The translations under genes and the position numbers were made by a program. From Olleya sp. Hel_I_94 (GTDB lineage Bacteria; Bacteroidota; Bacteroidia; Flavobacteriales; Flavobacteriaceae): a stretch of DNA of 64,000 nt. The stretch is from positions 64,501-128,500 of the forward strand of contig NZ_VISI01000001.1 of assembly GCF_007827365.1 (NCBI RefSeq). Reading direction: 5' to 3'. Positions 34,472 through 43,583 of the stretch are shown here, one piece after another. The notes under the pieces are model-generated. The model searched no databases, was not told the origin of the DNA, and saw only the letters and a list, made by a program, of their open reading frames with translations. Numbering within the stretch: the first letter of the stretch is position 1; every line of letters begins with the position of its first letter.

Positions 34472-35497
34472 CTATTTAGTTTTAAACTGATTATAAATCT
34501 TTAAAAAATAAGCGTCGCGTTGCAACGTATTAAGCCATAAGTTACGATTAGAATGTTGGATATTCTCAAATTCAGATGCTGATAACCCTTTATGAAATTC
34601 TAAAATTTGATCTGCTATTTTAATGTGACTTGATGCATCCAAAATTAAACAATGTTTAGTCCAATCTATGCGATTACTCAATGGTAACCTACAATCTGTA
34701 TTTAACAAAATAGGAATGCGTCCTACAGCCAAAGTTTCGTAAAATCTAACCGAAAAATTCCCAACACCTCTTATACAAAAAGTATAGGCATTGTTAAATA
34801 GATTATTATAAAATTGCTGAGTAGTCTCTTGTTGTGTTTCAATAGTTTGCGAGCCTGCTCTATATTTAGTTCTAAGTATAAAATTGGTTTCTAAATCTTC
34901 ATTTACAGCTAGTCGTTTTAAATAGTTGGCACGCTTTACACTTGATGGGTAAAACCACTGTTTATCTGCTAGTATTTTGTTACACTTTCTTTTAACTTGA
35001 TATTTTAAATGATTGGTATAGTCTTTTAAATATTTTAAAACGCCAGATTGTGCATGACCAACAAAACCAATACTTGGCTTATTTGTTTTTTTTAAAACAG
35101 AAAAACCTTGAGTCAAAACGGAAGCATACGGATCGTTTATAAAAGACGGTAAAACATAAGTATTTGTATCCATTTTACTATCAAAACCACCTAACCTAAA
35201 GGTATAACTATTAGGTATATAATTAGTAAACCCATAGTCTCCAGCAGTATAAATCCATATAGGAAGCTTTGCTGTTTTAGCAGCTTTTAAAAGATCTAAA
35301 AAGGGGGACCTTTGTTTTAAAAATATTGCATAATCTAATGGTAAAACGACAATATTTGCGTCTTCAATATTAGAAACAATACTGTACTTTTCAAGTAGTC
35401 TTTGGTTTTGCTTAAATACCAAATCAAATAACAACGGAAAGACTTGACGTCGATACGCTTCGGTTAAAAAATTAGTATTTGTGAATAGTTTAAGCAT
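34472..35497 (-). CDS. Exostosin-like (GT47-type) glycosyltransferase
   Basis: The 341-residue protein matches the exostosin family: IVVLPLDYAIFLKQRS, WIYTAGDYGF, SIGFVGHAQSGVLKYL, and the donor-site region YTFCIRGVGNFSVRFYETLA followed by GRIPILLNTDCRLPL. Exostosin-type enzymes transfer glucuronate, galactose or other sugars; specificity is not visible. The start overlaps the preceding methyltransferase gene by 8 bases. Confidence 0.83.
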   Translation of the reverse strand: MLKLFTNTNFLTEAYRRQVFPLLFDLVFKQNQRLLEKYSIVSNIEDANIVVLPLDYAIFLKQRSPFLDLLKAAKTAKLPIWIYTAGDYGFTNYIPNSYTFRLGGFDSKMDTNTYVLPSFINDPYASVLTQGFSVLKKTNKPSIGFVGHAQSGVLKYLKDYTNHLKYQVKRKCNKILADKQWFYPSSVKRANYLKRLAVNEDLETNFILRTKYRAGSQTIETQQETTQQFYNNLFNNAYTFCIRGVGNFSVRFYETLAVGRIPILLNTDCRLPLSNRIDWTKHCLILDASSHIKIADQILEFHKGLSASEFENIQHSNRNLWLNTLQRDAYFLKIYNQFKTK

Positions 35498-36350
35498 TTG
35501 GGTTTATATCGTTTTTAATAAAAAGTGTATTAAATTTATGCCTATTAAACGTTTTAATCTTTGTTATTTGCTTACTTTTGGGTTCATAAAGGGCAGGTAT
35601 AAAGTTATGTTTCGTTATTAAATCAAAAACTGCTTGATCCTCAAAATTAAATTTAGAACCCGAGTTATTAAACTCAACTAACAAATACTTTAAACTAGGG
35701 TTAGACAATGTATAATGTGCTCCTTTTAACACCTTATACTCATAACCTTCAACATCAATTTTTATAAAAACTGGATTTTCATTTTTAAGTATTTGATCTA
35801 AAGTTTTTACTTCCACTTTAACAGTATTACTATTTTCTTCTAGCGACACACTATTCATTACTGTGTTATTAGTTGTAAAACTAAGCGTCTCACTTTTATC
35901 TCCAATACCTATATTTAATAAAGTTATGTATGAGGTTAAATTATTTAATTTAATATTTCTATTCAGTTTATCCATTGTCGTTTTTATTGGCTCTATAGCT
36001 ATAGATTTTGCTTTACAAATTCCGCTTGCTAATAAACTAAAGTGCCCTAAATTTGCTCCTACGTCTACAAATAATTCATCTTTTTTAAGGCTATCTATCA
36101 AAAACATAGAATCTTCATAATCCATTAATTTATAATAGATATTTCCAACTAAACCAGCATCGCCTTTTTCTGCATAAAACTTTAAACCATTTATCCAATT
36201 ATACATTCTTGGTTTTTTAAATATAAATTGTGTGATATTAAATGAAAAATAACGCATTAATGCAACTAAAGAGGCATCTTTAGTTAAAGGATGTTTTTTT
36301 ATAGTGTTATATCTTAATAAAATTCTTTTTATAGATTTACTTACATTCAT
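35490..36350 (-). CDS. FkbM-family methyltransferase
   Basis: The 286-residue SAM-dependent methyltransferase, probably O-methylating a sugar of the glycan, contains motif I ELFVDVGANLGHFSLLASG, then SIAIEPIKTTMDKLNRNI, TLDQILKNENPVFIKIDVEG and VLKGAHYTL, all FkbM landmarks. I placed the start at ATG 36350. A longer frame to 36443 would run through the last 30 codons of the preceding GT2 gene. With ATG 36350 the gene begins one base after that gene's stop. Confidence 0.87.
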   Translation of the reverse strand: MNVSKSIKRILLRYNTIKKHPLTKDASLVALMRYFSFNITQFIFKKPRMYNWINGLKFYAEKGDAGLVGNIYYKLMDYEDSMFLIDSLKKDELFVDVGANLGHFSLLASGICKAKSIAIEPIKTTMDKLNRNIKLNNLTSYITLLNIGIGDKSETLSFTTNNTVMNSVSLEENSNTVKVEVKTLDQILKNENPVFIKIDVEGYEYKVLKGAHYTLSNPSLKYLLVEFNNSGSKFNFEDQAVFDLITKHNFIPALYEPKSKQITKIKTFNRHKFNTLFIKNDINPNA

Positions 36351-36351
36351 C

Positions 36352-37899
36352 TTAAACATTTGGTAATTTAGCACACCAAAATTGACTACGTTTCCATTGT
36401 TTTTTATAATAGGTAATATAGGTCCATGGGTTTTTAATATCACTATTTTTATAGCTGCGTAAACCTAATAATAGTTTATAACCTAATAATTGTTTTGGTG
36501 TAAAATAAGTTTGATACAACAACTGTATGGTTGGTGATGGTTTTGGTGCAATTTTATCATCTGACCATGGATGTGTAACTTTAGTACGATAACCACCAAT
36601 TGGTGCTTTAAGATGGTCTATTTTTATGTCTGCAAAGTACACCACATCTTCTCCTAAATTTCGCAACTGCATTCCAAAATCGGTATCTTCTCCATAGTTA
36701 AACTCGTAGTTTAAATTAAATTTCACCTTTTGGATTAGGCTTGATTTTATAATACTATTTCCTGCCCCAAAAATACTAGTCTGTGCTGTTTTTAAATAGG
36801 TTTGCACCTCATTGGCTTGCAAATAAACTGTTATACCTACTTGGACACCATATTGGCCAATATGGTTAAATAAAGACTCAATTAATTTGGAGTCAAACCT
36901 ATTATCATCATCTCCTAAAAAGGTCCATTCACTGTCTACTTGAGATAAGGCTAAGTTACGTGCATTACAAACACCTGATTGATGCGTAAAGGTGTGTTTA
37001 ATTGTAAAAGGCCACTCTTGATTGTTTAAATAATTTAATTCTGACACAGATCCCTCTAAAGGATTTTGCTCTACAATAATCACATTTTTAGGCATTAGCG
37101 TTTGGGCAGCTAAATCTTTTAAAACATCGTATAAATATTGTTTTCTACCAATGGTAGGGATGATAACATCAATCTCGTGTTTAGTAATTACAGTTTTGGT
37201 GGACTGAATTGGTATTGCTTCTAAATTAAATGTTGTGCTGAGTTTTTTTACAAATAGGCTTCTGATTAATGGTAATAGCGTTATTTTTTTTTCAAAAATC
37301 AATAATCCAAAACTTAAAAAAAATACCCAAACCCATTTGTAATGTTGCTTAACAAACTTAAACAGAGTAAACGTTGAAGCCTGCTTTATTATGTCCAATG
37401 ATTTAGAACCAGGTTTTAGCAATCTAGGTTCTGAATAACAAAATAGACCTTCTGAAGTAGTCAATTTAGCTAAAGATGTTAAAAAATAATCAGCGTTTTG
37501 ATTAAAATTTAATTGTTTGTTTAATAAAATTAACACTGCTGTATTGATTCCTCCTACATGACTACTCATCAGCCAAGTTGGAAAGGTTACAGTTTTATTA
37601 ATTTTTAACACAAAAGAACGCTCTATATAACCTAATTGCTTAGGAAAATAATCTGTCTCTGTCGGGTTAAAACTTGCTAAAACACGATTATGATGAAATA
37701 TATCATTTAAAGCCTCACTATTCAAATAATTTAAAAGAATTTGATGACACCATACTACTAATTGATTATCAAATTGCAATGCAATTAATTGCAAAGTTTT
37801 AGGCATAGATTTACCCAACTCAAAATTAGATATAGGCTTAAAGTTATCATCTAAAATTGAAATTACTTTATTCTTGTTATGAACTATAATCAATGCCAT
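36352..37899 (-). CDS. GT2 glycosyltransferase with an N-terminal extra domain
   Basis: The 515-residue protein has an unassigned region (~1-185: ALIIVHNKNKVISILDDNF, PTWLMSSHVGGINTAVLILL). A hydrophobic helix follows (~189-205: WVWVFFLSFGLLIF). The GT-A GT2 domain (~245-480) has IDVIIPTIGRKQYLYDVLKDL, GVCNARNLALSQV, metal motif FLGDDDNRFDS and FNYGEDTDFGMQLRNLGEDV. The catalytic part resembles rhamnosyl/galactosyl GT2 enzymes, but the donor is unknown. It is 7 bp after the upstream GT4 gene. Confidence 0.85.
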   Translation of the reverse strand: MALIIVHNKNKVISILDDNFKPISNFELGKSMPKTLQLIALQFDNQLVVWCHQILLNYLNSEALNDIFHHNRVLASFNPTETDYFPKQLGYIERSFVLKINKTVTFPTWLMSSHVGGINTAVLILLNKQLNFNQNADYFLTSLAKLTTSEGLFCYSEPRLLKPGSKSLDIIKQASTFTLFKFVKQHYKWVWVFFLSFGLLIFEKKITLLPLIRSLFVKKLSTTFNLEAIPIQSTKTVITKHEIDVIIPTIGRKQYLYDVLKDLAAQTLMPKNVIIVEQNPLEGSVSELNYLNNQEWPFTIKHTFTHQSGVCNARNLALSQVDSEWTFLGDDDNRFDSKLIESLFNHIGQYGVQVGITVYLQANEVQTYLKTAQTSIFGAGNSIIKSSLIQKVKFNLNYEFNYGEDTDFGMQLRNLGEDVVYFADIKIDHLKAPIGGYRTKVTHPWSDDKIAPKPSPTIQLLYQTYFTPKQLLGYKLLLGLRSYKNSDIKNPWTYITYYKKQWKRSQFWCAKLPNV

Positions 37900-37906
37900 T
37901 AATATC

Positions 37907-39061
37907 TTAAACTCTTTTTAAAATTACATCGTTATAAAAGGTAATATTTTTATCTGCAATACAATTAATATCGAAAGATAATTCAGTTTTTTTTCTAGCA
38001 GCACGACCTATTGTTGCCGATAACTCAGGATCTTTAAATAATCTTAATATGGTTTTACTGTAAGTTTCAATATCCGAAGGATGCACTAAAAATCCATTCA
38101 CACCATCATGAATCAGCTCTTGTGCCCAACCAATGCTAGTATTTACCACCGGTTTTTGTAAAGCCATACTCTCTATAGTAACCATACCTAAAGTTTCAGC
38201 AAAACTAGGAAAAGTACAAACATGGGCTTTTTTAATATGTGCTTTAACATCACTGTAAGGTATTTTACCTAAATACTCTACATTTTGTTTTGCTTGATCT
38301 GTAAATATAGACTGCATTAAGGCAAAAGTGGACTTGTGTCCTGTTTTTATGTCTGGAGCATCACCTCCTATTAATTTTAATTTAGCGCTAGGTTCTGTTT
38401 TTAATATTGTATTAAAAATTTCAGCTAGCTCTAAAACACCTTTTTTCCTAATAATTGTACCAATACATAAAATGGTTTTGTCTTCGTAAACTTTTGGTGT
38501 TTGATTCTCAAAGTGACTTAATTGTAAACCATAATGAATAGTTTTAATTTTTTTTCGGTTTAAACCAAAAATCTTAGCAGTCTCTTCTCCTGCAAATGTT
38601 GTTGGAGCAATATAAGCTGATGCTTTTAATAAACCCATTTTCTCAAAGAGAAAATTTTTAAACTTTTGTTTGCGTTTATCTAATTTACAAAAGTAAGCAT
38701 CACTTCCATGTAGTCTAATTACCAACGGAATATTAAATTTCATAAAAGCTGTAATACCAGTCCAATCTGGTGCTTCAATTAAATCTATAGCTTCATACTT
38801 AACTACTTTATTAATATAATACTGAAGCTGTTTTCTGTAAAAATACCAAGTAAAGACTTTGTACTTTTTTTTCTTAATTAAATGAATCGTAACACCTTGG
38901 TCATCTATGATAGTGTCTTCATTTTGATGATACACAAAAACAGTAACTTGCTCACCTTTATCAACTAAAGCAACTGCTAGATTTTTTATACTAGTGGCTA
39001 TTCCTGCAGCGTGAGACACTTTAGGATGTGGATACTCTGATGTTAAAAAAGCGATGTGCAT
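37907..39061 (-). CDS. Glycosyltransferase family 4
   Basis: The 384-residue GT-B enzyme has the classic GT4 layout: IAFLTSEYPHPKVSHAAGIA, PLVIRLHGSDAYFCKL, TIHYGLQLSHFENQ, ILCIGTIIRKKGVLELAEIF, and the E-x7-E block LGMVTIESMALQKPVVNTSI. Its closest look is to mannosyl/glucosyl GT4 enzymes, but the donor cannot be fixed. It is preceded by a 74-bp gap, one of the larger gaps in the locus, with no convincing promoter. Confidence 0.9.
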   Translation of the reverse strand: MHIAFLTSEYPHPKVSHAAGIATSIKNLAVALVDKGEQVTVFVYHQNEDTIIDDQGVTIHLIKKKKYKVFTWYFYRKQLQYYINKVVKYEAIDLIEAPDWTGITAFMKFNIPLVIRLHGSDAYFCKLDKRKQKFKNFLFEKMGLLKASAYIAPTTFAGEETAKIFGLNRKKIKTIHYGLQLSHFENQTPKVYEDKTILCIGTIIRKKGVLELAEIFNTILKTEPSAKLKLIGGDAPDIKTGHKSTFALMQSIFTDQAKQNVEYLGKIPYSDVKAHIKKAHVCTFPSFAETLGMVTIESMALQKPVVNTSIGWAQELIHDGVNGFLVHPSDIETYSKTILRLFKDPELSATIGRAARKKTELSFDINCIADKNITFYNDVILKRV

Positions 39062-39135
39062 GAATTGATAATTGTAAATTATGTTTAGACTGATCTATCA
39101 AAGATTTGTAATTCCTTTTTATTTATGTATCAAAC

Positions 39136-40530
39136 TTAATTAAGTATTACGTCAATTGCCTTCCAAATATTTTCTGAGGCTTTAGTGGGTGTGGTACCAA
39201 CGATAATCTCGTACCATCTTTTTCCTTCTGCCACATTTGATAATTGACCATCTAATATTTGTTTTACTAAATGCTCCAAATCGTTTTTATCGGTACAAAA
39301 CACTGCTGCTTTATCACTTGGCATACTTCTAAAATGCACGTAGTTATAGTTTTGACATATATCTCTAATCCCTTTTTTAAGTTGCGGTTGCTCATAATTA
39401 TAATAAATGCAAGCTTTATTATGCGCAACAAAATCAAAAACTGTGGATGAACAAACGTTTGTTACAAACTCTGAATGTTCGCAAACATTATACAACATTT
39501 TAAAGTCTTCCTTTGCTGGTAATACCTGGTTCCATTGGTCTCCTATTGGCTTCCAAACGGGATCCAAAACCTCGATAACATCTTTATTAGCTTGGATTAC
39601 AGCATCGTATCTGGTTGTAAAATCCACGGGACACTTCCTGTAAATAATACCTAAATTTTCGCCTTTAGCATTTAAACGCCTGACTGTATTTACTAAATCT
39701 TCTAAATAATATTGATCTAAAGGTGACGTCGTTTCGTCATCACCAGAATAACATATATATTTTTTATTTACGTCTAAATTGTATTGCTTAAAAAAGTCTG
39801 CTCGACTTTGTTTTAAGCTAGTATCATAATGTGGTTCAAACTGTGGCGTCCCTGTTACAAACACTTGTTCTGCTTTTACAAAAGGATAGTATTGTAACAC
39901 TTCACGCTTCATGTGGTCACTCCAAACACAATAATAATCAGTCTCCACCACTTGCATCGCTTTGGGTACATTATCCCATGAGTAAACAAAAGCAACCGTA
40001 GGAATGCCTAAATCTTTAGCAGCTAATAACGCACTTATAGATTGTGTGGCACGTTGTGTTGTGCAAAATATTAAATCGGGTTTATGTTGTTGTAATTGTG
40101 CTTTACAATAGGCGTATTTAGGATTTTGACGCTCTAATGTATTTATTTTTTGTCTGATTTTTTCAACACCTTTTTCAGAAGAATATAACCCTATAAGTAA
40201 CTTGGTATATAAACTTTTAAGCGTGTTTTTTACACCTTTATAATTAAAAGGAAACTTATAAGTAGGATACACGTCATCATTAAATTTATCCTGAGACACA
40301 TTCAATTCGGCTCGCTTTCTAGCACGAGAATAAATTGGTGTTAATGGATGGATTTGATGGTTATCTATCTTAACTTCATTAAAACCCAAATGATCTTTTA
40401 ACGAAAAAACAGTATTATTCCAATACGTGATATTAAAACCATGCTGTTCTCCAATAGATTTAAAATCTGTGAAGGCAAAGTTGCGTAAACCAACACCATC
40501 AGGAAAAAAGACAAATACTTTTTTTTTCAT
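39136..40530 (-). CDS. GT-B-fold putative glycosyltransferase, uncharacterised
   Basis: The 464-residue cytoplasmic protein opens with KKKVFVFFPDGVGLRNFAF. It has two Rossmann-like halves: DLIFCTTQRATQSISALLAA and VAFVYSWDNVPKAM in the first, KYICYSGDDETTSPLDQYY and FVTNVCSSTVFDFVAHNKAC in the second. The second half resembles the donor-binding region of GT-B or CDP-glycerol transferase-like enzymes. It is directly downstream (15 bp) of the NeuB-type gene, so it is a candidate transferase for the activated nonulosonate (inference). No characterised homologue is recognised. Confidence 0.6.
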   Translation of the reverse strand: MKKKVFVFFPDGVGLRNFAFTDFKSIGEQHGFNITYWNNTVFSLKDHLGFNEVKIDNHQIHPLTPIYSRARKRAELNVSQDKFNDDVYPTYKFPFNYKGVKNTLKSLYTKLLIGLYSSEKGVEKIRQKINTLERQNPKYAYCKAQLQQHKPDLIFCTTQRATQSISALLAAKDLGIPTVAFVYSWDNVPKAMQVVETDYYCVWSDHMKREVLQYYPFVKAEQVFVTGTPQFEPHYDTSLKQSRADFFKQYNLDVNKKYICYSGDDETTSPLDQYYLEDLVNTVRRLNAKGENLGIIYRKCPVDFTTRYDAVIQANKDVIEVLDPVWKPIGDQWNQVLPAKEDFKMLYNVCEHSEFVTNVCSSTVFDFVAHNKACIYYNYEQPQLKKGIRDICQNYNYVHFRSMPSDKAAVFCTDKNDLEHLVKQILDGQLSNVAEGKRWYEIIVGTTPTKASENIWKAIDVILN

Positions 40531-40545
40531 TATAATAAAATCAGA

Positions 40546-41421
40546 TTATCCTTTTTGATTTTTTAATTTATCACGTTGCACTTGCTCTATAGGTAAAATG
40601 TCTTGGCTTTTAAATGTTAATGCTTTATGCACTGCATTTAAATCTCTTGATAATTTACGTAATCCCATAGGCTCCAATGACGCAGCATGATCCGTTCCTT
40701 TCCAAGTACGATCTAAGGTATAATGACGCTCAATAATTGGTGCACCTAAGGTGTAAGCTGCAACATCTACTGCAATACCTAAATGGTGTCCAGAAAAACC
40801 AATATCCTTGACTTGATTACCGTAGTTTTCAATCAATAGATTAATATCTAATAAACAAACATCTTCAAAGGGTACAGGATAGCCAGAGGTACAGTTGTAT
40901 AATACTAAATCTTTGGCTCTATTGTGTTTAGTAAACAATTTTACTAAATCTTCAATTTCATCTTTAGTGGTCATTCCTGTAGAAATATGAAGTTCGCCTT
41001 TGTAATTTTCACATAACCATGCTAACATGATAACATTATTATTACAAGCCGAAGGTATTTTGATAAACTTTGGCTGTAATGAAGCAATCTCTTTTGCTGA
41101 TGTTAAATCCCAAACAGAGGTTGAATAATCAATACCAATAGATTCGCAAAAATCTTTAAGTTCTTGATGTTGAGCTACATCAAACTCTAAATACTCTCTA
41201 TGTGCACCATAAGTGTCACCATACGAGTTGGAAGGATTTGGGTGTGGACTATTATATTGTTCTTCCGTTAGCAGCTCAATATTATGACGCTTCTGAAACT
41301 TGACAGCATCTACATTACAAAATATTTTAGCCATTTGGATTAACTCTTTAGCAATTTGCATATCGCCTTTATGATTACATCCAATCTCTGCTATGATGTA
41401 AGGTTTTTTGTAGGTATTCAT
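40546..41421 (-). CDS. NeuB-family nonulosonate synthase without SAF domain
   Basis: The 291-residue TIM-barrel enzyme condenses PEP with a hexose or hexosamine (or its 6-phosphate) to make a nine-carbon acid. NeuB motifs: YIIAEIGCNHKGDM (9-21), VDAVKFQKR, IKIPSACNNNVIMLAWL, HISTGMTTKDEI, IGFSGHHLGI and the metal-site segment IIERHYTLDR followed by GTDHAASLEP. The usual C-terminal antifreeze-like SAF domain of about 60 residues is absent; the protein ends soon after the barrel. It follows the cytidylyltransferase gene by 8 bp. Product options are KDN, Neu5Ac or a deoxy analogue. Confidence 0.88.
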   Translation of the reverse strand: MNTYKKPYIIAEIGCNHKGDMQIAKELIQMAKIFCNVDAVKFQKRHNIELLTEEQYNSPHPNPSNSYGDTYGAHREYLEFDVAQHQELKDFCESIGIDYSTSVWDLTSAKEIASLQPKFIKIPSACNNNVIMLAWLCENYKGELHISTGMTTKDEIEDLVKLFTKHNRAKDLVLYNCTSGYPVPFEDVCLLDINLLIENYGNQVKDIGFSGHHLGIAVDVAAYTLGAPIIERHYTLDRTWKGTDHAASLEPMGLRKLSRDLNAVHKALTFKSQDILPIEQVQRDKLKNQKG

Positions 41422-41429
41422 GTATTTAC

Positions 41430-42584
41430 TTAATATCTTTTATTATAATTTTTAATAAACTGACAAGCTTCTCTGATGGCTCCTGCTCCAGATGGTTTTG
41501 ATAATACAACGTCTGCTATGGTTTTAATTTCGGTCATGGCATTTTGTGGTGCTAATGACCAACCAACGCTACAAATATTAGACATATCGTTGACATCATC
41601 ACCTACATAAGCCACATTATTTAACGAAAAGCCTTGTTGTCTTGATAAGGTTTGAAGTAACGTGTATTTATCTTTTACACCTAAAAACACTTGCTTAATT
41701 TGAAGCTTCTGCATGCGTTTTGCAACCAACTCGGATTGCTCACTTGTCATAATCATAACCTCAACGCCAAATTGTCTTAAAATCTCTAATCCCATGCCAT
41801 CACGCATGTCAAAGCTTTTGGTATGTTCGCCATCCTTGGTATAAGTTATGGTTCCGTCCGTAAAAACTCCATCAACATCTAAGACTAAATGTGTGATTTT
41901 CTCAGCTTTTTTTAATTGTTGTTGACGTGCTATTAAAAGGTTTTCTACTGTAATCCAATCGGATTCCGTATCAATTTCGTGTAAACTATCTTCTGGCATT
42001 TTAACAATACCTATGTTATTTCCTAGTCTATTTTTATGATCTTGTAACACCTGTTTATTACAAGTATAAACTGCTCCATTCTCGATTAACAAGCCTTCAA
42101 AATCTTGACGTCTAGGACGCTTGCTAGGATTGTAGTTTATAGCTGTACCATCTGCATTCCATAAAAAACGATGGGTATTAACAACAGTTAATGCGGAATC
42201 TTTCCCGTTATCCAAAGCGGTCAAACAATTATTAATGTCTTGTGCTGTAGTAAAAGGTGACGTCGCTTGTAGTAAGCAAAATACATCAAAATCGTAGTCT
42301 ATTGTTTCTGCAAATTCCAACATAGCACTTTCTGTGGAAGCAGTATCTGTTGCGCTACTGTCACTTCTTAAAAGCCCTTTGATTTTATCTGTATAATGGT
42401 ATTCTTTTGTAATAAAATCTAATATGGATTGGTCGTCTGTATACACATAAACCGCATCTAAATTAGAGTGTAATGCTTCACCTAAAACCCAAGTGTACAA
42501 TGGTCTTCCAACCATTTTACGTTTATTTTTACCAGGAATACCTTTTGACCCTTTACGTAAAGGAATAAAACCTATTGTTTTCAT
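41430..42584 (-). CDS. CMP-nonulosonate synthetase fused to a KdsC-type HAD phosphatase
   Basis: The 384-residue bifunctional enzyme has an N-terminal cytidylyltransferase domain (~1-220) with IPLRKGSKGIPGKNKRK, LLQATSPFTTAQDI and HEIDTESDWITVE. The C-terminal HAD phosphatase domain (~229-384) has the nucleophile motif VLDVDGVFTDG (D236, D238), MRDGMGLEIL, MTSEQ, YVGDDVND and the tail GAGAIREACQFI of the KdsC family. It could remove the 9-phosphate from a nonulosonate and then activate it with CTP. I chose ATG 42584; an upstream TTG (42614) adds only ten unlikely residues. A 94-bp gap precedes it. Confidence 0.9.
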   Translation of the reverse strand: MKTIGFIPLRKGSKGIPGKNKRKMVGRPLYTWVLGEALHSNLDAVYVYTDDQSILDFITKEYHYTDKIKGLLRSDSSATDTASTESAMLEFAETIDYDFDVFCLLQATSPFTTAQDINNCLTALDNGKDSALTVVNTHRFLWNADGTAINYNPSKRPRRQDFEGLLIENGAVYTCNKQVLQDHKNRLGNNIGIVKMPEDSLHEIDTESDWITVENLLIARQQQLKKAEKITHLVLDVDGVFTDGTITYTKDGEHTKSFDMRDGMGLEILRQFGVEVMIMTSEQSELVAKRMQKLQIKQVFLGVKDKYTLLQTLSRQQGFSLNNVAYVGDDVNDMSNICSVGWSLAPQNAMTEIKTIADVVLSKPSGAGAIREACQFIKNYNKRY

Positions 42585-42678
42585 ATATTGGGTGACTTTA
42601 AAACTTTTTAACAATCGCTAAAATACATAATTTAACAGCGAAAATCTTTCAAAACGTTAATAAAATAAAGCAATCTTA

Positions 42679-43581
42679 TTATTTATTTGAGTTTATAAAA
42701 TCACTAATTTCTGAGGTGAAAATTTTGGCGCCATCACGTATTAAATGAGATTCATCAAAATAAATAGACTCATTTTTATATATAGGATTTAAGGTGTCAT
42801 AAATTATAACTGAATTTTCAGAGTTATTTAATTGAATAAAACGTTTCATAAACCCAAAATCAAATGCTTTATAATTTGGAGGAAAAACGGTTATTAGCTT
42901 AATGTTATTTGTTTGACATAACATTTGAATAGTTTTAAAAGCTTCTATTTTTTTAGGATTTTCATTGTTGACTTGATAAATCAGTTTTTCATCCTGATAC
43001 TCCAATGTTATTGGTCTTTTTATTGGGTTTGGCATAGAGCCACAATCTGTTAAAACCTCATTAGGTAATACTTTTTTCTTTTTAGTTGAAAAATCTTTTC
43101 TATTAAGCCTTAATAAACCAAAAATTTTCGAACCATAATTACGCTTACCTCTAGCTATTAATTTATTGTTTATATAATTGTATTTTGAAAACGGAAACAA
43201 TACGTCATCTCTAAAACGCAATGGATTACCCTTAGCAAAAGTATATTTATGGTCTAATAGAAGTAATACTTTTTTAGGTGGTGGGTTAAGTTTAAGATAG
43301 GTTTCCAGGATAAATAATTGAAAAATGATATCGACTCCTTTATAAGACAGATTATAGCTAGACAAACCTGTTTCGTTTTCTAACTGACAAGCTAAAATAT
43401 TATTTGCGCCTCTAGAAGAGCCTATAATAATTAAATCTTTATTAAAACTTCGTGTAACTACTTTTTCTAAACGCCTATCATGTTCTTTTTCTGGAGCATT
43501 ATTAATAAAGTACCAACTTGCTTTTTCCAATAAAAAGAAAACTATAAAAAACGATAACACCGTAAGTAAAAAACGTTTCAT
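42679..43581 (-). CDS. Membrane-anchored SGNH-like protein paired with MBOAT
   Basis: The 300-residue protein has an N-terminal signal anchor (~4-22: LLTVLSFFIVFFLLEKAS) and a periplasmic domain with SGNH-hydrolase features. These are IIIGSSRGANNILACQLE (serine block), KVLLLLDHKYTFAKGN and the C-terminal FDESHLIRDGAKIF (Asp-x2-His). It lies 2 bp after the MBOAT gene, the arrangement of AlgI/AlgJ-like or DltB/DltD-like O-acylation pairs, so it probably completes acyl transfer to the glycan (inference from context and motifs). Confidence 0.72.
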   Translation of the reverse strand: MKRFLLTVLSFFIVFFLLEKASWYFINNAPEKEHDRRLEKVVTRSFNKDLIIIGSSRGANNILACQLENETGLSSYNLSYKGVDIIFQLFILETYLKLNPPPKKVLLLLDHKYTFAKGNPLRFRDDVLFPFSKYNYINNKLIARGKRNYGSKIFGLLRLNRKDFSTKKKKVLPNEVLTDCGSMPNPIKRPITLEYQDEKLIYQVNNENPKKIEAFKTIQMLCQTNNIKLITVFPPNYKAFDFGFMKRFIQLNNSENSVIIYDTLNPIYKNESIYFDESHLIRDGAKIFTSEISDFINSNK

Positions 43582-43583
43582 GC

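Noticed and set aside
35863..36120. 85-codon plus-strand frame opposite the FkbM gene
   Set aside because: It is the shadow of a conserved coding region, with leucine/serine-rich nonsense composition and no promoter.
36351..36443. Longer FkbM methyltransferase starting at 36443
   Set aside because: The extension overlaps the last 30 codons of the GT2 gene and has no family similarity; ATG 36350 directly follows that gene's stop.
39407..39643. 78-codon plus-strand frame opposite the GT-B gene
   Set aside because: It is antisense to a coherent 464-residue protein and has no start context or similarity.
42585..42614. TTG start for the cytidylyltransferase fusion
   Set aside because: It adds ten residues before the conserved MKTIGFIPLRKG start, which has its own ATG at 42584.
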